Shown here piece after piece: positions 33,801 to 43,384 of a DNA stretch of 64,000 nucleotides; the stretch's first letter is position 1; each line of letters opens with the position of its first letter. The position numbers were made by a program, and so were the translations under genes. The notes under the pieces were generated by a model that saw only the letters and a list, made by a program, of their open reading frames with translations, was not told where the DNA came from and searched no databases. Source of the DNA: Crambe crambe (Eukaryota > Porifera > Demospongiae > Poecilosclerida > Crambeidae); the NCBI GenBank assembly GCA_963924555.1, contig OZ004590.1:1527001-1591000 (forward strand). The letters run 5' to 3'.

Positions 33801-35677
33801 AAGACGGCCAAGAAGCATCAGCACTTTTAATGCTTACCACAAAGCAAAATCAATAGAGCAATTGCAGGGTGCTACTATTGCACGACAGGTATGCCTGGGG
33901 CATTTTGGAGTATAGACCTAGATATATATTTACACTTTCGATGAGTCATGACCTGAGAGTCAGCTCGCTGACTACATACTTAGGAGGCCTTCGTAGACTG
34001 TAACAAGTTTGTCTTTAAAAAGACTTGATGCCTCGGCATGTAGTAGACTTGGCTATAATGCATTGTTATTTTGATTTTCACTGATTTCTTTTGCGCTGTG
34101 TTTTCCTATATAATTGAAGATCTTATTTCACATGTCATTATTCTATAATTATCACATCAATGACTTTCTATGGTGTAGCAAACTAATATAGTTAGTGGCT
34201 AGCTATAGCTTGTTTGCTTAGTTTTGTTGGCTCTTTCTGCTTTTTCTCAGGACTTTTAACCTACTTATGACTTTGTAGCTTCTGTTCGTGATTCTTTCTT
34301 GTAGGCTCTTTTGCTGCTTTTTTAGAATCTTGAGCTTTATACCCTCTACTCTTGCTGTTTCATGTTGGTTTTCTTGCTCCCAGTACTGATCGTTTACTTG
34401 CCTACTGCCTCTGCTCTGCTTTCTCACGATTGTTAACTTGCCTACTACTCTAGTGACTTTGTAGCTTCTGTTCTTGCTATTTAACTTTCTTGTAGGCTCT
34501 CTTGCTGCCTTTTCAGACGATCATAAAATCTTGAGCTTTGTACCATTTGAAACCCCCCCCTCCCCCCCTTCAAAGCAGCTAGGCCAATAGAAGCTATGAT
34601 AGGAGTATCAAAGGCCTTTTAAGTATGTGGTTTTTTTTTAACCACTGAGGTCTTGTCAGGTCTTAGCTTTTAGAGAGCTCTCTTTTGAGACATAAATCAA
34701 GCTTATAGGGGGTAGTATAATGAAGATATGGACGTTTTTAAAATCCCCTTTAATTGAGAATCTAGTATTCTCTTAATGTCATTAAAAAAAAAAAACAACT
34801 TCTTACATTAAATATTTTTGCAATGTACAAGTGCTTACATAACTATTGATTTGGGCATGCGCAGAAATCAATCTAGCTACTTTTGAATGAAGCATGCTTT
34901 ATATATGCACAGGGTGCTACCAATCGCAACATGTCCATAGGTACACCTGGGGCATTTTGCAATGTAGACCTCTATAATCACAAGTCATGACCTGAGAGTC
35001 AGCTTGCTGACTTCACTCGCTCGCTGAATTATTTTTTCTCAATTGTAGCTACTCTATAATTATTATTCTGTACTAATAGGGGAGAAGTAAATTATGATCT
35101 CAAATGTCAGTCTGAAGATCACTGCTGGTATTGCAAAGACCTCTGTCACAATTGCATGAAGACCGCTGCTATTGACCTAACGGCAAATATTCCCAACAGT
35201 TCCACTGTTATGCAATTTTGCAGCAAGGAGTGCAGTATTATATCTCCCAACCTCAAAGTGTCTCCGTACATCGACTTCTGGGACAAGACTCAGAATCCAC
35301 CTGCTCCCACTTCTCGTACATGTGCCCTCCATAATGGGCACAAGGAACTGCTTTACATTTTTTCAGAATGTACTATGAGCACTGGCTACCATCTCTTCGA
35401 CATAACCCTTTCTACTGGTAGTGATCCAGAGCCTTTCCATGATGGTCAAGTCTATGTAGTGTGTTACTGTCGCCAGCGTTCACATCAGCTGTTCTTCGAG
35501 TTCTTCTTGAGCAAAGATTTGCATGTGCAGGAGATGATAGTGAGTGGCAGCAAGGAAAATATTCCTGAAGGCTTTGCTGATTCAGCCAATTCTGTCCTCA
35601 ATATGATTATAAAGGGTGCTCTTGATACTAAGGGAATACATGATATCCATTCATTACTGAAACTTTACGATAAATGA
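27631..35677 (+). CDS. Five-exon ARM/TPR/HNH-like family gene, complete, 1,135 aa
   Basis: Exons 27631-27898, 28793-28962, 30089-30689, 31480-33250 and 35080-35677 (stop TGA). Every junction is GT/AG and phase-consistent, giving 3,408 nt. Residues 1-346 are helical ARM-like (KLVVENGLLPHIIDELQRL, LLVCQKNIELIAKSDILPAI). A TPR-like segment follows (KYIKGCYKYEHFTNCIKMCE, about 353-372). The HNH-like core has C478-x2-C481, S490-H491-x-F-P-R and C536-x2-C539. The C-terminal cluster has C946, C952-x2-C955, C959-x2-C962 and C984/C988. AATAAA at 35783 is a polyadenylation signal. It is head to head with its paralogue at 12375-27482. The role is unknown; the CxxC..SHxxPR pattern is known from bacterial HNH-type and related metal-binding domains. 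Confidence 0.85.
27941..27972. mobile_element. Perfect 32-bp palindrome made of two transposon ends
   Basis: TAGCCTCGTACCCAGG is followed immediately by its exact reverse complement. These 16-bp arms match the ends of the MULE-like element at 41067-41662 (TAGCCTCGTCCCCAGG and CCTGGGTACGAGGCTA). Copy 1 of the duplication has the empty site (GTTAGGCTACTGGGTG near 4691). The left flank also carries a duplicated CTACGTATACTGGTAGG-like unit. Confidence 0.7.
28793..28962 (+). CDS. Exon 2 of the plus-strand gene
   Basis: TTGGTTTCAG|CATTG acceptor, AACTGG|GTATGT donor; phase 1 in, 0 out. Encodes GLTHDVANAWLFSHGFLLGL and a helical repeat ending RLRLTEVNW. Confidence 0.75.
28963..30088 (+). other. Intron 2 of the plus-strand gene
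   Basis: No further exon is required, since phase 0 is kept across this 1.1-kb intron. Only short frames without motifs occur. A CTACACAGAGAGTGCTAGAA stretch at about 29885 resembles the AGAGAGTG hairpin family. Confidence 0.5.
30089..30689 (+). CDS. Exon 3 of the plus-strand gene (ARM-like)
   Basis: Acceptor CCCCATAG|GCTACC, donor GAAG|GTATGC; 200 codons plus one base. Helical repeats include LIATFGEAST, LLVCQKNIELIAKS and ECLEQLQQSDDDSLQLLAF. Confidence 0.8.
31480..33250 (+). CDS. Exon 4 of the plus-strand gene (TPR-like plus HNH-like)
   Basis: Acceptor GACATTTCAG|ATTTG (phase 1), donor ATGAG|GTAATG (phase 2). Contains the TPR-like start, CLLCQKNAKLHRSHIFPR, FCDACEHLFS and a long C-terminal region that aligns with the terminal exon of the minus-strand paralogue (LVLPDKIFF/QKTPDKIFYFIVHFG region, GLWKYF/GLWVLH). 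Confidence 0.85.
33251..35079 (+). other. Intron 4 of the plus-strand gene, repeat-rich
   Basis: The paralogue has no intron here. The sequence holds a truncated copy of the 5525 MITE family (33432-33550), a hairpin GAATAACCATTCAAAAC..GTTTTGAATGGTTATTC (33570-33620), two direct copies of a unit with CTGGGGCATTTTG and CATGACCTGAGAGTCAGC (about 33865-33985 and 34910-35030), and an internal direct repeat of TTTGTAGCTTCTGTTC and GTAGGCTCT (about 34272 and 34450). Confidence 0.6.
35080..35677 (+). CDS. Exon 5 of the plus-strand gene with Cys cluster
   Basis: Acceptor CTAATAG|GGGAG completes the AG-G codon. Encodes KCQSEDHCWYCKDLCHNC, FCSKEC and a C-terminal region of about 150 aa ending LLKLYDK. 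The cysteine pattern is conserved in the paralogue (GCWYCRGLCHYC, FCSEKC). Confidence 0.85.
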
Positions 35678-35782
35678 AGATTTGAATTATTTTACTAAGA
35701 TTAGCTAGCTACTTGTAGTTATAGTTATTGTTTTATTGTTTTGTTTTTTTATAATTGAATAACAAATACTTGTTAGATATGC

Positions 35783-35788
35783 AATAAA
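35783..35788 (+). terminator. Polyadenylation signal AATAAA
   Basis: AATAAA 106 bp past the stop codon at 35677, in an AT-rich 3' flank. Confidence 0.6.
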
Positions 35789-35799
35789 GCTATATTTTT

Positions 35800-38560
35800 G
35801 ATCATTGGATTAATCATAATTATTCTGGAATAATTTCAATGATAGTGTAGGCCACATGTCCTTACAGGAGAAGATGGTGGTCCAGTTGCTATGAGTGTTG
35901 AGGGCTGACATGTTGAAGAAGGCTACACAAGTCCATCCATTGGTCCATCACAACCACACTACCTGTTAAGTCACAGTACACATCAGCTACAGTAGTACCG
36001 TTGGAGATCATGATTGAGTAGAGCTCTACCTGATAAAGAGGAGGAATTCAACGGGAATATGAGAAACCACATTGAAACGATGAATGATATTAAATTTCAC
36101 TCCTGAATTGCAAAATTGGAAAAGCTGTCCCTAGCCCTAGTCCTAGCCCCTAGCCCTACAATACCTATAGTATCTTGTACCTTATTCCATCCTCCAGTAC
36201 GAACTCCAAAACAGGTAGTACATCATGTTAAAGAAATGGAAAAAAAGATAATCACCTCCTTATCCTGAAAAAAACTACATATAGGTAATAGCTAGGCAGG
36301 GGTGGCATAGGCTGGAAAGGCTCCCTATTTTAAAGTGGTAGCCCCCCCCCCCCCCCCCCCCCCCAAACTTTCCTATGCTGTTTAGGCCAAACCAATTAAA
36401 TTTCCTGTTTCTCATCACAAAAATATGAAAAATCCAATGCTGCATGCGAAAACAAAAACAAAAACACGAGGACTTTCCAGCTGCACAGAGTTATGTAGCT
36501 AGATTATTTTAATAGCTAGCCAGCCTAGCTAACTTGGTCTACATAAAGCTGCTAACTAGCTAGTGTGTGTGCCATTAAAAAGAGCATTTTTTTGTTGCCT
36601 AACTTAAGCAGCTGTCTCAAATTACTCACAATGAGTCTCTCTATTAGCTATTTATGATTAGACTGAGAAAAAGTTTTGTTTGTGTTTTTCAATTTTGGCA
36701 AAAATCAATGAGGGAGCTGATGAGAAACAGGAGATTTAATTGGTTTGGCCTTAGTATCAGTGTGGTTAGTAAATCACGAATCACGGCCTTACGATATTTA
36801 TTACACCTACATAATTATTAAAGAAAGAGAGTGATATAAAAGCAAGTAGCTATGATGGATAACTGATTGTGTTACTAAAATTTATTTCTGCGCTTTGTGT
36901 GGGAGCTGCCACTTGCTCACTAAGCTAAATTATTATTTTTAGCCCCAACCACATTTGGATTGGCTGGCTGGCTGGCTAGGAGTAGCTGTACAGTGAAAGT
37001 CTAGTACTGAATCAGACTTAAGTGATGAAGAGGCATTGAGTTAGATCAATAATGAGCCACTATTAAAGCTAGTCTGGTGTCGCAGACCTGAGCAAGTGCA
37101 TTAAAGCAGCAGCAATGAAAAAGAATTCATGAAGAAAGTATCCTAGCTATAATTGATTTCTGTTTTGGAGCTAAAGATAGCGAATTTATGCTGGACACAA
37201 CCTCTTTGACTTGATGTGGAGTTCCTTGTAGTGCAAACACATGAAACGAGTGATTATACATATTTCTGGTGTGTGTGGGGAAGGAGTGTTAGAATCTCTT
37301 GGAGGCCAATTGAGACCAATAGGCAACCAATACTTCAGATCTCTCATGCTTGAAATCAGCATTATGTGTGCCCAAGTTCTATAGCTTTCTAACTGAATAT
37401 TTTGTTAATAATTATTATGAACTTCAATTTTACACCACCCTTAGACTTAATCTCGTGTCTATTCAAATTATATGAGCGTTTATTGTTGATTTTTATGATT
37501 TCATTTTGGAGTGCTTGAGGGCCGAAAAGGAGACACAGTGAGTGAAAGTCGTATTTCTCAGTCCAATGGAGGGACTGCCACTCTGGTGTCGGTTCATTGG
37601 TGGACCTGTGGTCCATTCTTCCTTGTCCAAATCATATCTGAAGTTGGGGAGGCCATTGTAGGCCACTAGCACAACCTGTAGAGGGGGAGAAGTGCACCAA
37701 GACCTCCAGAGCATATCACTAGGTCCTTTTTGTTGGCGATTAAACTTATCTGGTAGTTAATCTAGGTATCGTTGGACTTATCACCTCCACAAATCTTCAA
37801 GTTTCCTCCACATAGGCCAAAGTTATTAGGGAGATTAATGTCAATTTCCATGCTATGTCCCTGTTCTCAATGTTGGATTTTAGTAACTGTATGTTGTAGA
37901 GTTCAATTTTGGTTTATTATAGCTAGCATAATAGCTGATAATCTAGCTCAAAAGTAGTGAAAGTTAGTGAGTCATATTTCTCTGCCAAGTCTTATTGCTG
38001 GTAAAAGGTGATATTTACAATCAAGTTCCTACACTCCAAACTGTTATTGGAAAGAATTTGATTCTATAGTAATATTGCAAGTTACCCCAATACCTCAAAG
38101 CACTGGAAATAGACTCAGCACCATTGTCAGCAATATTGTTATCAGACATGGCACCATCACTATATGTAGAGCAATATTGAGTAGCTACGTACATGTAACT
38201 TTATGCAAAAGATCATCAAGACAAGAGCTATAATTGTGGTCACTCGTGTTGGTATAATATTTAAGACCAGAGCTTTCTGTTACAATATCAAGCATTTGGA
38301 GCGACCTGCAGCACTGTTTTAGATAGAGCTTTTGTATTATAGCCAACATATCCAGTTTATGACAGTGGCTAAGAGCATCGGCTAGTCATAGCAACATCAA
38401 TTCCAAGAGAAGTATGATGGATACTGAACAAATTTTACAGCAAGTTTGGCAGCATATGCATATGGCACTTAACTTATCTCAATACGGGATAGTCCTCAAT
38501 CTGGGTGCAGACATTTCCCCTAATCAGCTGAGGAATATTAGATTTACCATATAGCTAAGC
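35800..38560. other. Gene-poor stretch
   Basis: No supported gene. It contains a C-homopolymer at about 36341-36364 next to a GGGGTGGCATAGGCTGG-type repeat end, and AGCT-rich runs. The open frame at 37389-37714 has no recognisable domain. Confidence 0.4.
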
Positions 38561-38570
38561 CTATATGGTG

Positions 38571-38790
38571 TAAAAGCTTGCGATCTGGTGTCTAGAGTAC
38601 ATACTAGCCATCAGGTGTAGAATTTGCCGTCTTTTGTACATTCTTGCCGTCAGGTGTAAAAGCTTGCCATCTGGTGTGAATGTTTACCATCTAAAATATA
38701 AGCTTGCCATCTAAAATATAAGCTTGCCATCTTATGCACATGCTTGCCGTCTGATGTAGAATCTCTTCGTTTACATAAAATCTTTTTGTA
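38571..38790 (+). repeat. Degenerate minisatellite, unit about 20 bp
   Basis: A unit like GCTTGCCATCTGGTGTAAAA recurs about ten times with drift (GCTTGCGATCTGGTG, TTGCCGTCAGGTGTAAAAG, GCTTGCCATCTAAAATATAA twice). No spacer diversity of CRISPR type; the unit abuts itself. Confidence 0.75.
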
Positions 38791-38974
38791 AGGTGTAGAA
38801 ATCCACTATGAAAGTGACCCTATGCTAGAAACTATGCATGGATATTGAGTGTGAGCTCTCAATAACAGGAGAGTAAATCACTATGGTTAGTGTGAACCCA
38901 CATGCCTAGTGGTGAGAACATAACTACTTAACTGGCTGGATTATTCGATCATTTCTAGTATGAAAAGTTACATA

Positions 38975-39320
38975 CGATTTACTTGATATTAATTCAAATC
39001 GAGTACCCTCTCTTATCGGCTATTCTTGGACTGGACTAGTGGATACCACACCCACAAACTGGTCAGGTTGTCCCCTCTAGGAAATGCTAATTGAGGATCT
39101 GTAAGTCCCTCGGAATGAGAAACCAAAACATGCTCACTTAATAGTCTTGCTATGTACGATTCACTTGATATTCATTAAAATTGAGCGTCCTCTCTTATAG
39201 GCTATTCTGGGACTGATTACCCCACCCACAAACTAGTCAGGTTGTCCCCTCTTGAAATGCGAATTGGGGGCCCCAGTGTCTTGTAGGTCCCTTGGAATCA
39301 GAGGCCAAAACAGGCTCACC
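38975..39320 (+). repeat. Two-copy tandem repeat, unit about 175 bp
   Basis: GATTTACTTGATATTAATTC..CCACAAACTGGTCAGGTTGT..CCAAAACATGCTCAC is followed by GATTCACTTGATATTCATTA..CCACAAACTAGTCAGGTTGT..CCAAAACAGGCTCAC. No coding signal. Confidence 0.7.
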
Positions 39321-41057
39321 TGATGGAGTCTTGGTGGCTGGCTGGATGGAATGAAGCAGAACAGTTTGGGGTAATTTCATGTACTGGGAGAGATGACTTG
39401 AACATGCCCAAGAATATAAATAAGAAACTGGAGGATCTATTCGAGTGAGTTCTACACCAATGGTTCCAGATTTTTTGTTTCAGTGTGGAGGCATTGAATG
39501 TTGCTCTTCCCACACATGCAGTAGCTGCATTCCTAGCATAGGTGCTATTCACTGTTCTTGCTAGTAACAAAGTTCTGATGAACCTGCTAGTAACAGGTAA
39601 CTGATGAAACTGCCACTCATCTCTACAGAAGAGCTGCAGCAATTCCTTGCAGAAGCTCTTTCGTCAGTGCAGGCATTGGTCTTAGCTCCATTTGCTTCAT
39701 AGCAACAGCCTTGATAGCTATAAAGCGAATGTATATTTTGATGTAGCTATGACCTATTTGGTAACAACACTCACACACATAAATTTGGATAATTTGTGTG
39801 GGGTTGTACACTTGTTATGTACTGGGTATATCACTTGTAGCTTTGCACTAGTGTCTACAGCATTATTATAATACAGTGTTGCCATCTATGGATGTCTATG
39901 GTATCCTTTTCTGTCTGGATTTTTTAAGAGAGCAACCTGAGCATTCGTCCAATACCATGAATATTATTATTTCACTAATCTGAATGGGTATCTATAGGAT
40001 TAAGCAAGCTGTCCAGATTAGTGAGGGTCCACTGTTCCTTTCACATGTAGCTACATTCATTTTCACATCTGTTATGTTAGGCTGGCTATTTTGAAAAAAC
40101 AACAAAAAATAAACAGACAAACAAAAAATAACTTGTCATTACCTTCACTGACGAAAGCAACATACCAAAAATTATTGCCAATTCCTTGCCCACTTTTTTA
40201 GAAATAGAAGTATGGCCATTTGAAGTTTAAGACAATGTGTAAGAGCAGCTGGAATGAAAAGCATGGGTGTTGCCCTTAACCTGAATAAATAAATACTGTG
40301 GTAGCACTTATGGGGCAGGGAAATATTTCTCAGCAAATTCTGATGTGATGGACAATAATTTGCTCATAGAGTATCCACAACCAATGACTCACCAAAATTT
40401 AATGACAGGTGTTGCCCAGTAGAAGTTGTGAAGATTGTGTGGATCACACAAAATTTCCATGCATAACCAAGGAGCCAAACAGCTTGGCCTACATCTATAA
40501 TCTGCCAAAGTAACCCCCATAGCTAATACTTGTTATTTTCACAGAGAATTCTTCCTAGCTGGCTCTGTACATCCTTACCTCTGGGTCTACCTGGGCCCCC
40601 AAGTTTGTAGTAAGGGAATACCGAACCAAAATCGTTGATGAAGTTGTAAGATGAGGAGGTGGTGTGGATGGTGATGAGCAGTTTGCAAGAAGCCAGGTAT
40701 GCACATATGAAATGAGGTGGTGTGGATAGTGTCATAGTGATGCACAGTTTGCAAGATGTGTAGGTGGTGTGGATGCTGATGGTGAATCCCGACTCCACTT
40801 TTCTTGGTTTAGCTAGCTAGCTCAATGCATGTGGGTGGCATTTCCAGAAGGGGAATTACTACTTTCAGTTTAGCAATGACATGACAGTGTACAATCATAA
40901 TATCTAATAATGTAAATAATTATATATAGCTTCTTCCTTTCCCGTCTGTATTCTGCAGTGGAGTTGTCACAGTCTCATCACAGTCATCGAGAAATAATAA
41001 CTGTAGAGTATGATAATGATAATTATTATTATAATGTCAGCATTTAGCTAGTGCATG
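39321..41057. other. Intergenic, nothing recognised
   Basis: Short unrelated frames only. Around 40660-40790, GGTGGTGTGGATGGTGATG-like units repeat about three times (a small minisatellite). Confidence 0.4.
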
Positions 41058-41671
41058 ATAATGGAGTAGCCTCGTCCCCAGGCTCTAAAATTTTGTGGAG
41101 GCGGATAAAAGAGCCTGGTACCCACTGTTTGTGCATGTGCCAATTTTCCCCTCTGATTTGGGGAAATTGTAATCTCTCAGTAATCTTCTGTGACGTATGA
41201 CGCAATACTGCTGAATCAGAGTTCACCAGTTCTTCTTCGCGGACAGTGTGTTTGTTTTACGCCCTATCTCGGCTGGGACAATCCCACCTAGTACTGAACA
41301 AGAAGCAGCAGCAAACAATTCTCTCTGTTCGTTTGTTCGTTGGGGAATAGTGCAGAGCTGAGGCTGTAATCATCTCCTCTGGATTTAGAGCGGCTTATGG
41401 ATAAAGAAATTCTTGCCACTATGAATAGTTTTTAAAGTGCCAGTCTTGTCGGCTTCTCTTCTCCAGAGAATTTCATTGCAATAGCTTTCTTGGTATCTTA
41501 CAGCGTATGCTCATACACGTAGTTACATGCTGTGACCTCACACACAGTCATAAAGTGTAATAGGTGGGAATTTCGCGTGAAACTTTTGGTGCATGCGCAA
41601 ACAGTGGGTACCAGGCTCTATTTCCTGCCTCTGCATAATTTCACAGCCTGGGTACGAGGCTAGATAATGGA
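41058..41671. mobile_element. MULE-like element with 9-bp target duplication
   Basis: Element about 41067-41662, TAGCCTCGTCCCCAGGCTC at the left and GAGCCTGGGTACGAGGCTA-type sequence at the right. Inner inverted segments pair too (GAGCCTGGTACCCACTGTTT with CAAACAGTGGGTACCAGGCT). GATAATGGA flanks both sides. A fragment of its interior (CTTCTCTTCTCCAGAGAATT..GCGGCTTATGGATAAAG) is found inverted at about 52245-52345. Confidence 0.7.
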
Positions 41672-43160
41672 TATGAAGTTCTCGTAATAGTTACATAAAC
41701 ACTCCAATGAATTCTTATCTGACACACCCTTTCAGCTGTTTTGTTAGTTGGTCCCTACTAGCATCTGGTCACATGATTCTCCTGGAAGTTTTGCTTGTCG
41801 GTAAATTACTCTGTGCCATGAACTTGTACACACTTGAGCTTCAAAACTAAATTTGTTTTTGCTATTCTATTCCACACATGACTTTTGTAGAGGCAAGGAA
41901 AGGACATAGCTAATACCATAAGTCGGGAAAAATTCGTGTTAAATACATTTTGTATCAAGGCTTTACCTACGAAATTAAATTTTAATTGCAATGAATAAAT
42001 AGAGCAATGATTTTTATTTTCTAACAGGGGGGGCGGGTCAGTATTGTGCGCGCACATGGTCAGCAGTCAAGCTAGCTAGCTAGAGACATAATGCTATGGC
42101 TTTGCTGGGTATCCAAAATCCAAAGGCTGGATTAGTGGACCATAAACAAGTTAGCGCTAGCATGCCAAAGTCTTAGCTCAATGTGTTATCTTGAAGGGGA
42201 AAATTTTTTTGTAGGTGAGCTTAAATACAAAATTAAAACTTGCACATATTAAATGCATGAATTTTTTCTAGGCATGAATTTCCCAAATTACAGTAGCTAT
42301 CAAGTTTACACGCTATTTTTTCTTTTTAATTTTTCTTTCAAGCAGAGTGCCAGCAATAGTTGATAAAGGGTCAATGAAAACAAATGTTATTTGACCCAAA
42401 TCCAGGTTCTATCCAGTGGCCAGTGGGGGGGGGGTGTAGGCATCCTTCATGCAAATTTGCGAAAAGTTGGTAATGGTCATCAATAGAGAAACAGCCCCTC
42501 AAAAAAAGTACAAAAGTCAATGTAGAAAATGAGTTTGCTAGCTAGTCTTAAAGCAACTCACTGTGTCTTCATGATGCCACAATAGCTAAAACCACTTGGA
42601 ACTCGAGAAACAGCCCGTCAGTTTGCAAAGTAGCTAGCTAATTGCATTCCAAACATATTCTATCCAACGCTTTCAGCAAGTGCTACTTAGTTTCAGAAGA
42701 CCTGCAGTCCCCCAGTGTGCCCCAGCTAGTTTTGCTGTTAGCTACAGATAATAGCTAGAGTGCTATTGCAATTGCATGAGGATGTCCTAACCTCCCCCGG
42801 GTTCTATCTATAGTGACACCATAGAATCATGGAGGAAACCTATTTATGTGACATTAATTTTATCCAGCTGGGAAATATTCCACCCTGCCTATTCAATCAG
42901 TAAGTACAAACAGTGGAATGGATCTACTGGAGTGAATACCACCTAAAAGAAATGTCGAACAATCTAGCTAGAGCAGAGTTCTCAATATTAAAACTTTTGA
43001 ATACTGCATGCATGTACTGAATGATTAGCTCTAGCTAATTGATATTAACTTCAATGACTTTGCATTCTAGTTGCTAGCCTGGCTTTACAAGTCACCTATT
43101 GTTTTTCCCAATGGGGAGACTTCTATTATTATATAGCTAGTAAGAACGCTGTTATAACAG
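41672..43160. other. Intergenic, nothing recognised
   Basis: No gene is supported. AGCT-type palindromic runs and G-runs (42424-42433) occur. Confidence 0.4.
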
Positions 43161-43384
43161 TCAATTCCAGTAGTCTGTTACAACGTCAAACTTCGTATTC
43201 TTGAGCAAATTTTGAATTTGCTGCTCAAGGTCACTTACTTCTTCAGAGGCGCCCTGCTTGTACTTCATCATCACTTTGTTGACTTTGGTCCCTTTTTTGC
43301 TAATTTTGCAGTAAATCGTTACTACTCCAATGATCAACATTAGTCCAAGCACGCCTCCGACACTGCCACCAATGATTTGTGAAT
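43161..43384 (-). CDS. Terminal exon: transmembrane helix and cytoplasmic tail
   Basis: Acceptor TTTTTCATCAG|ATTC (43385-43386). IIGGSVGGVLGLMLIIGVV is the membrane helix, followed by a basic stop-transfer KISKKG and a polar tail ending DYWN. No kinase, death or TIR domain follows. Confidence 0.8.

Noticed and set aside
37389-37714. Possible Kelch-like fragment (DLDKEEWTTGPP)
   Set aside because: One suggestive motif only, no repeats, no splice sites that extend it.
38571-38790. Possible CRISPR array
   Set aside because: Units abut without unique spacers, drift strongly and lie in a eukaryotic context.
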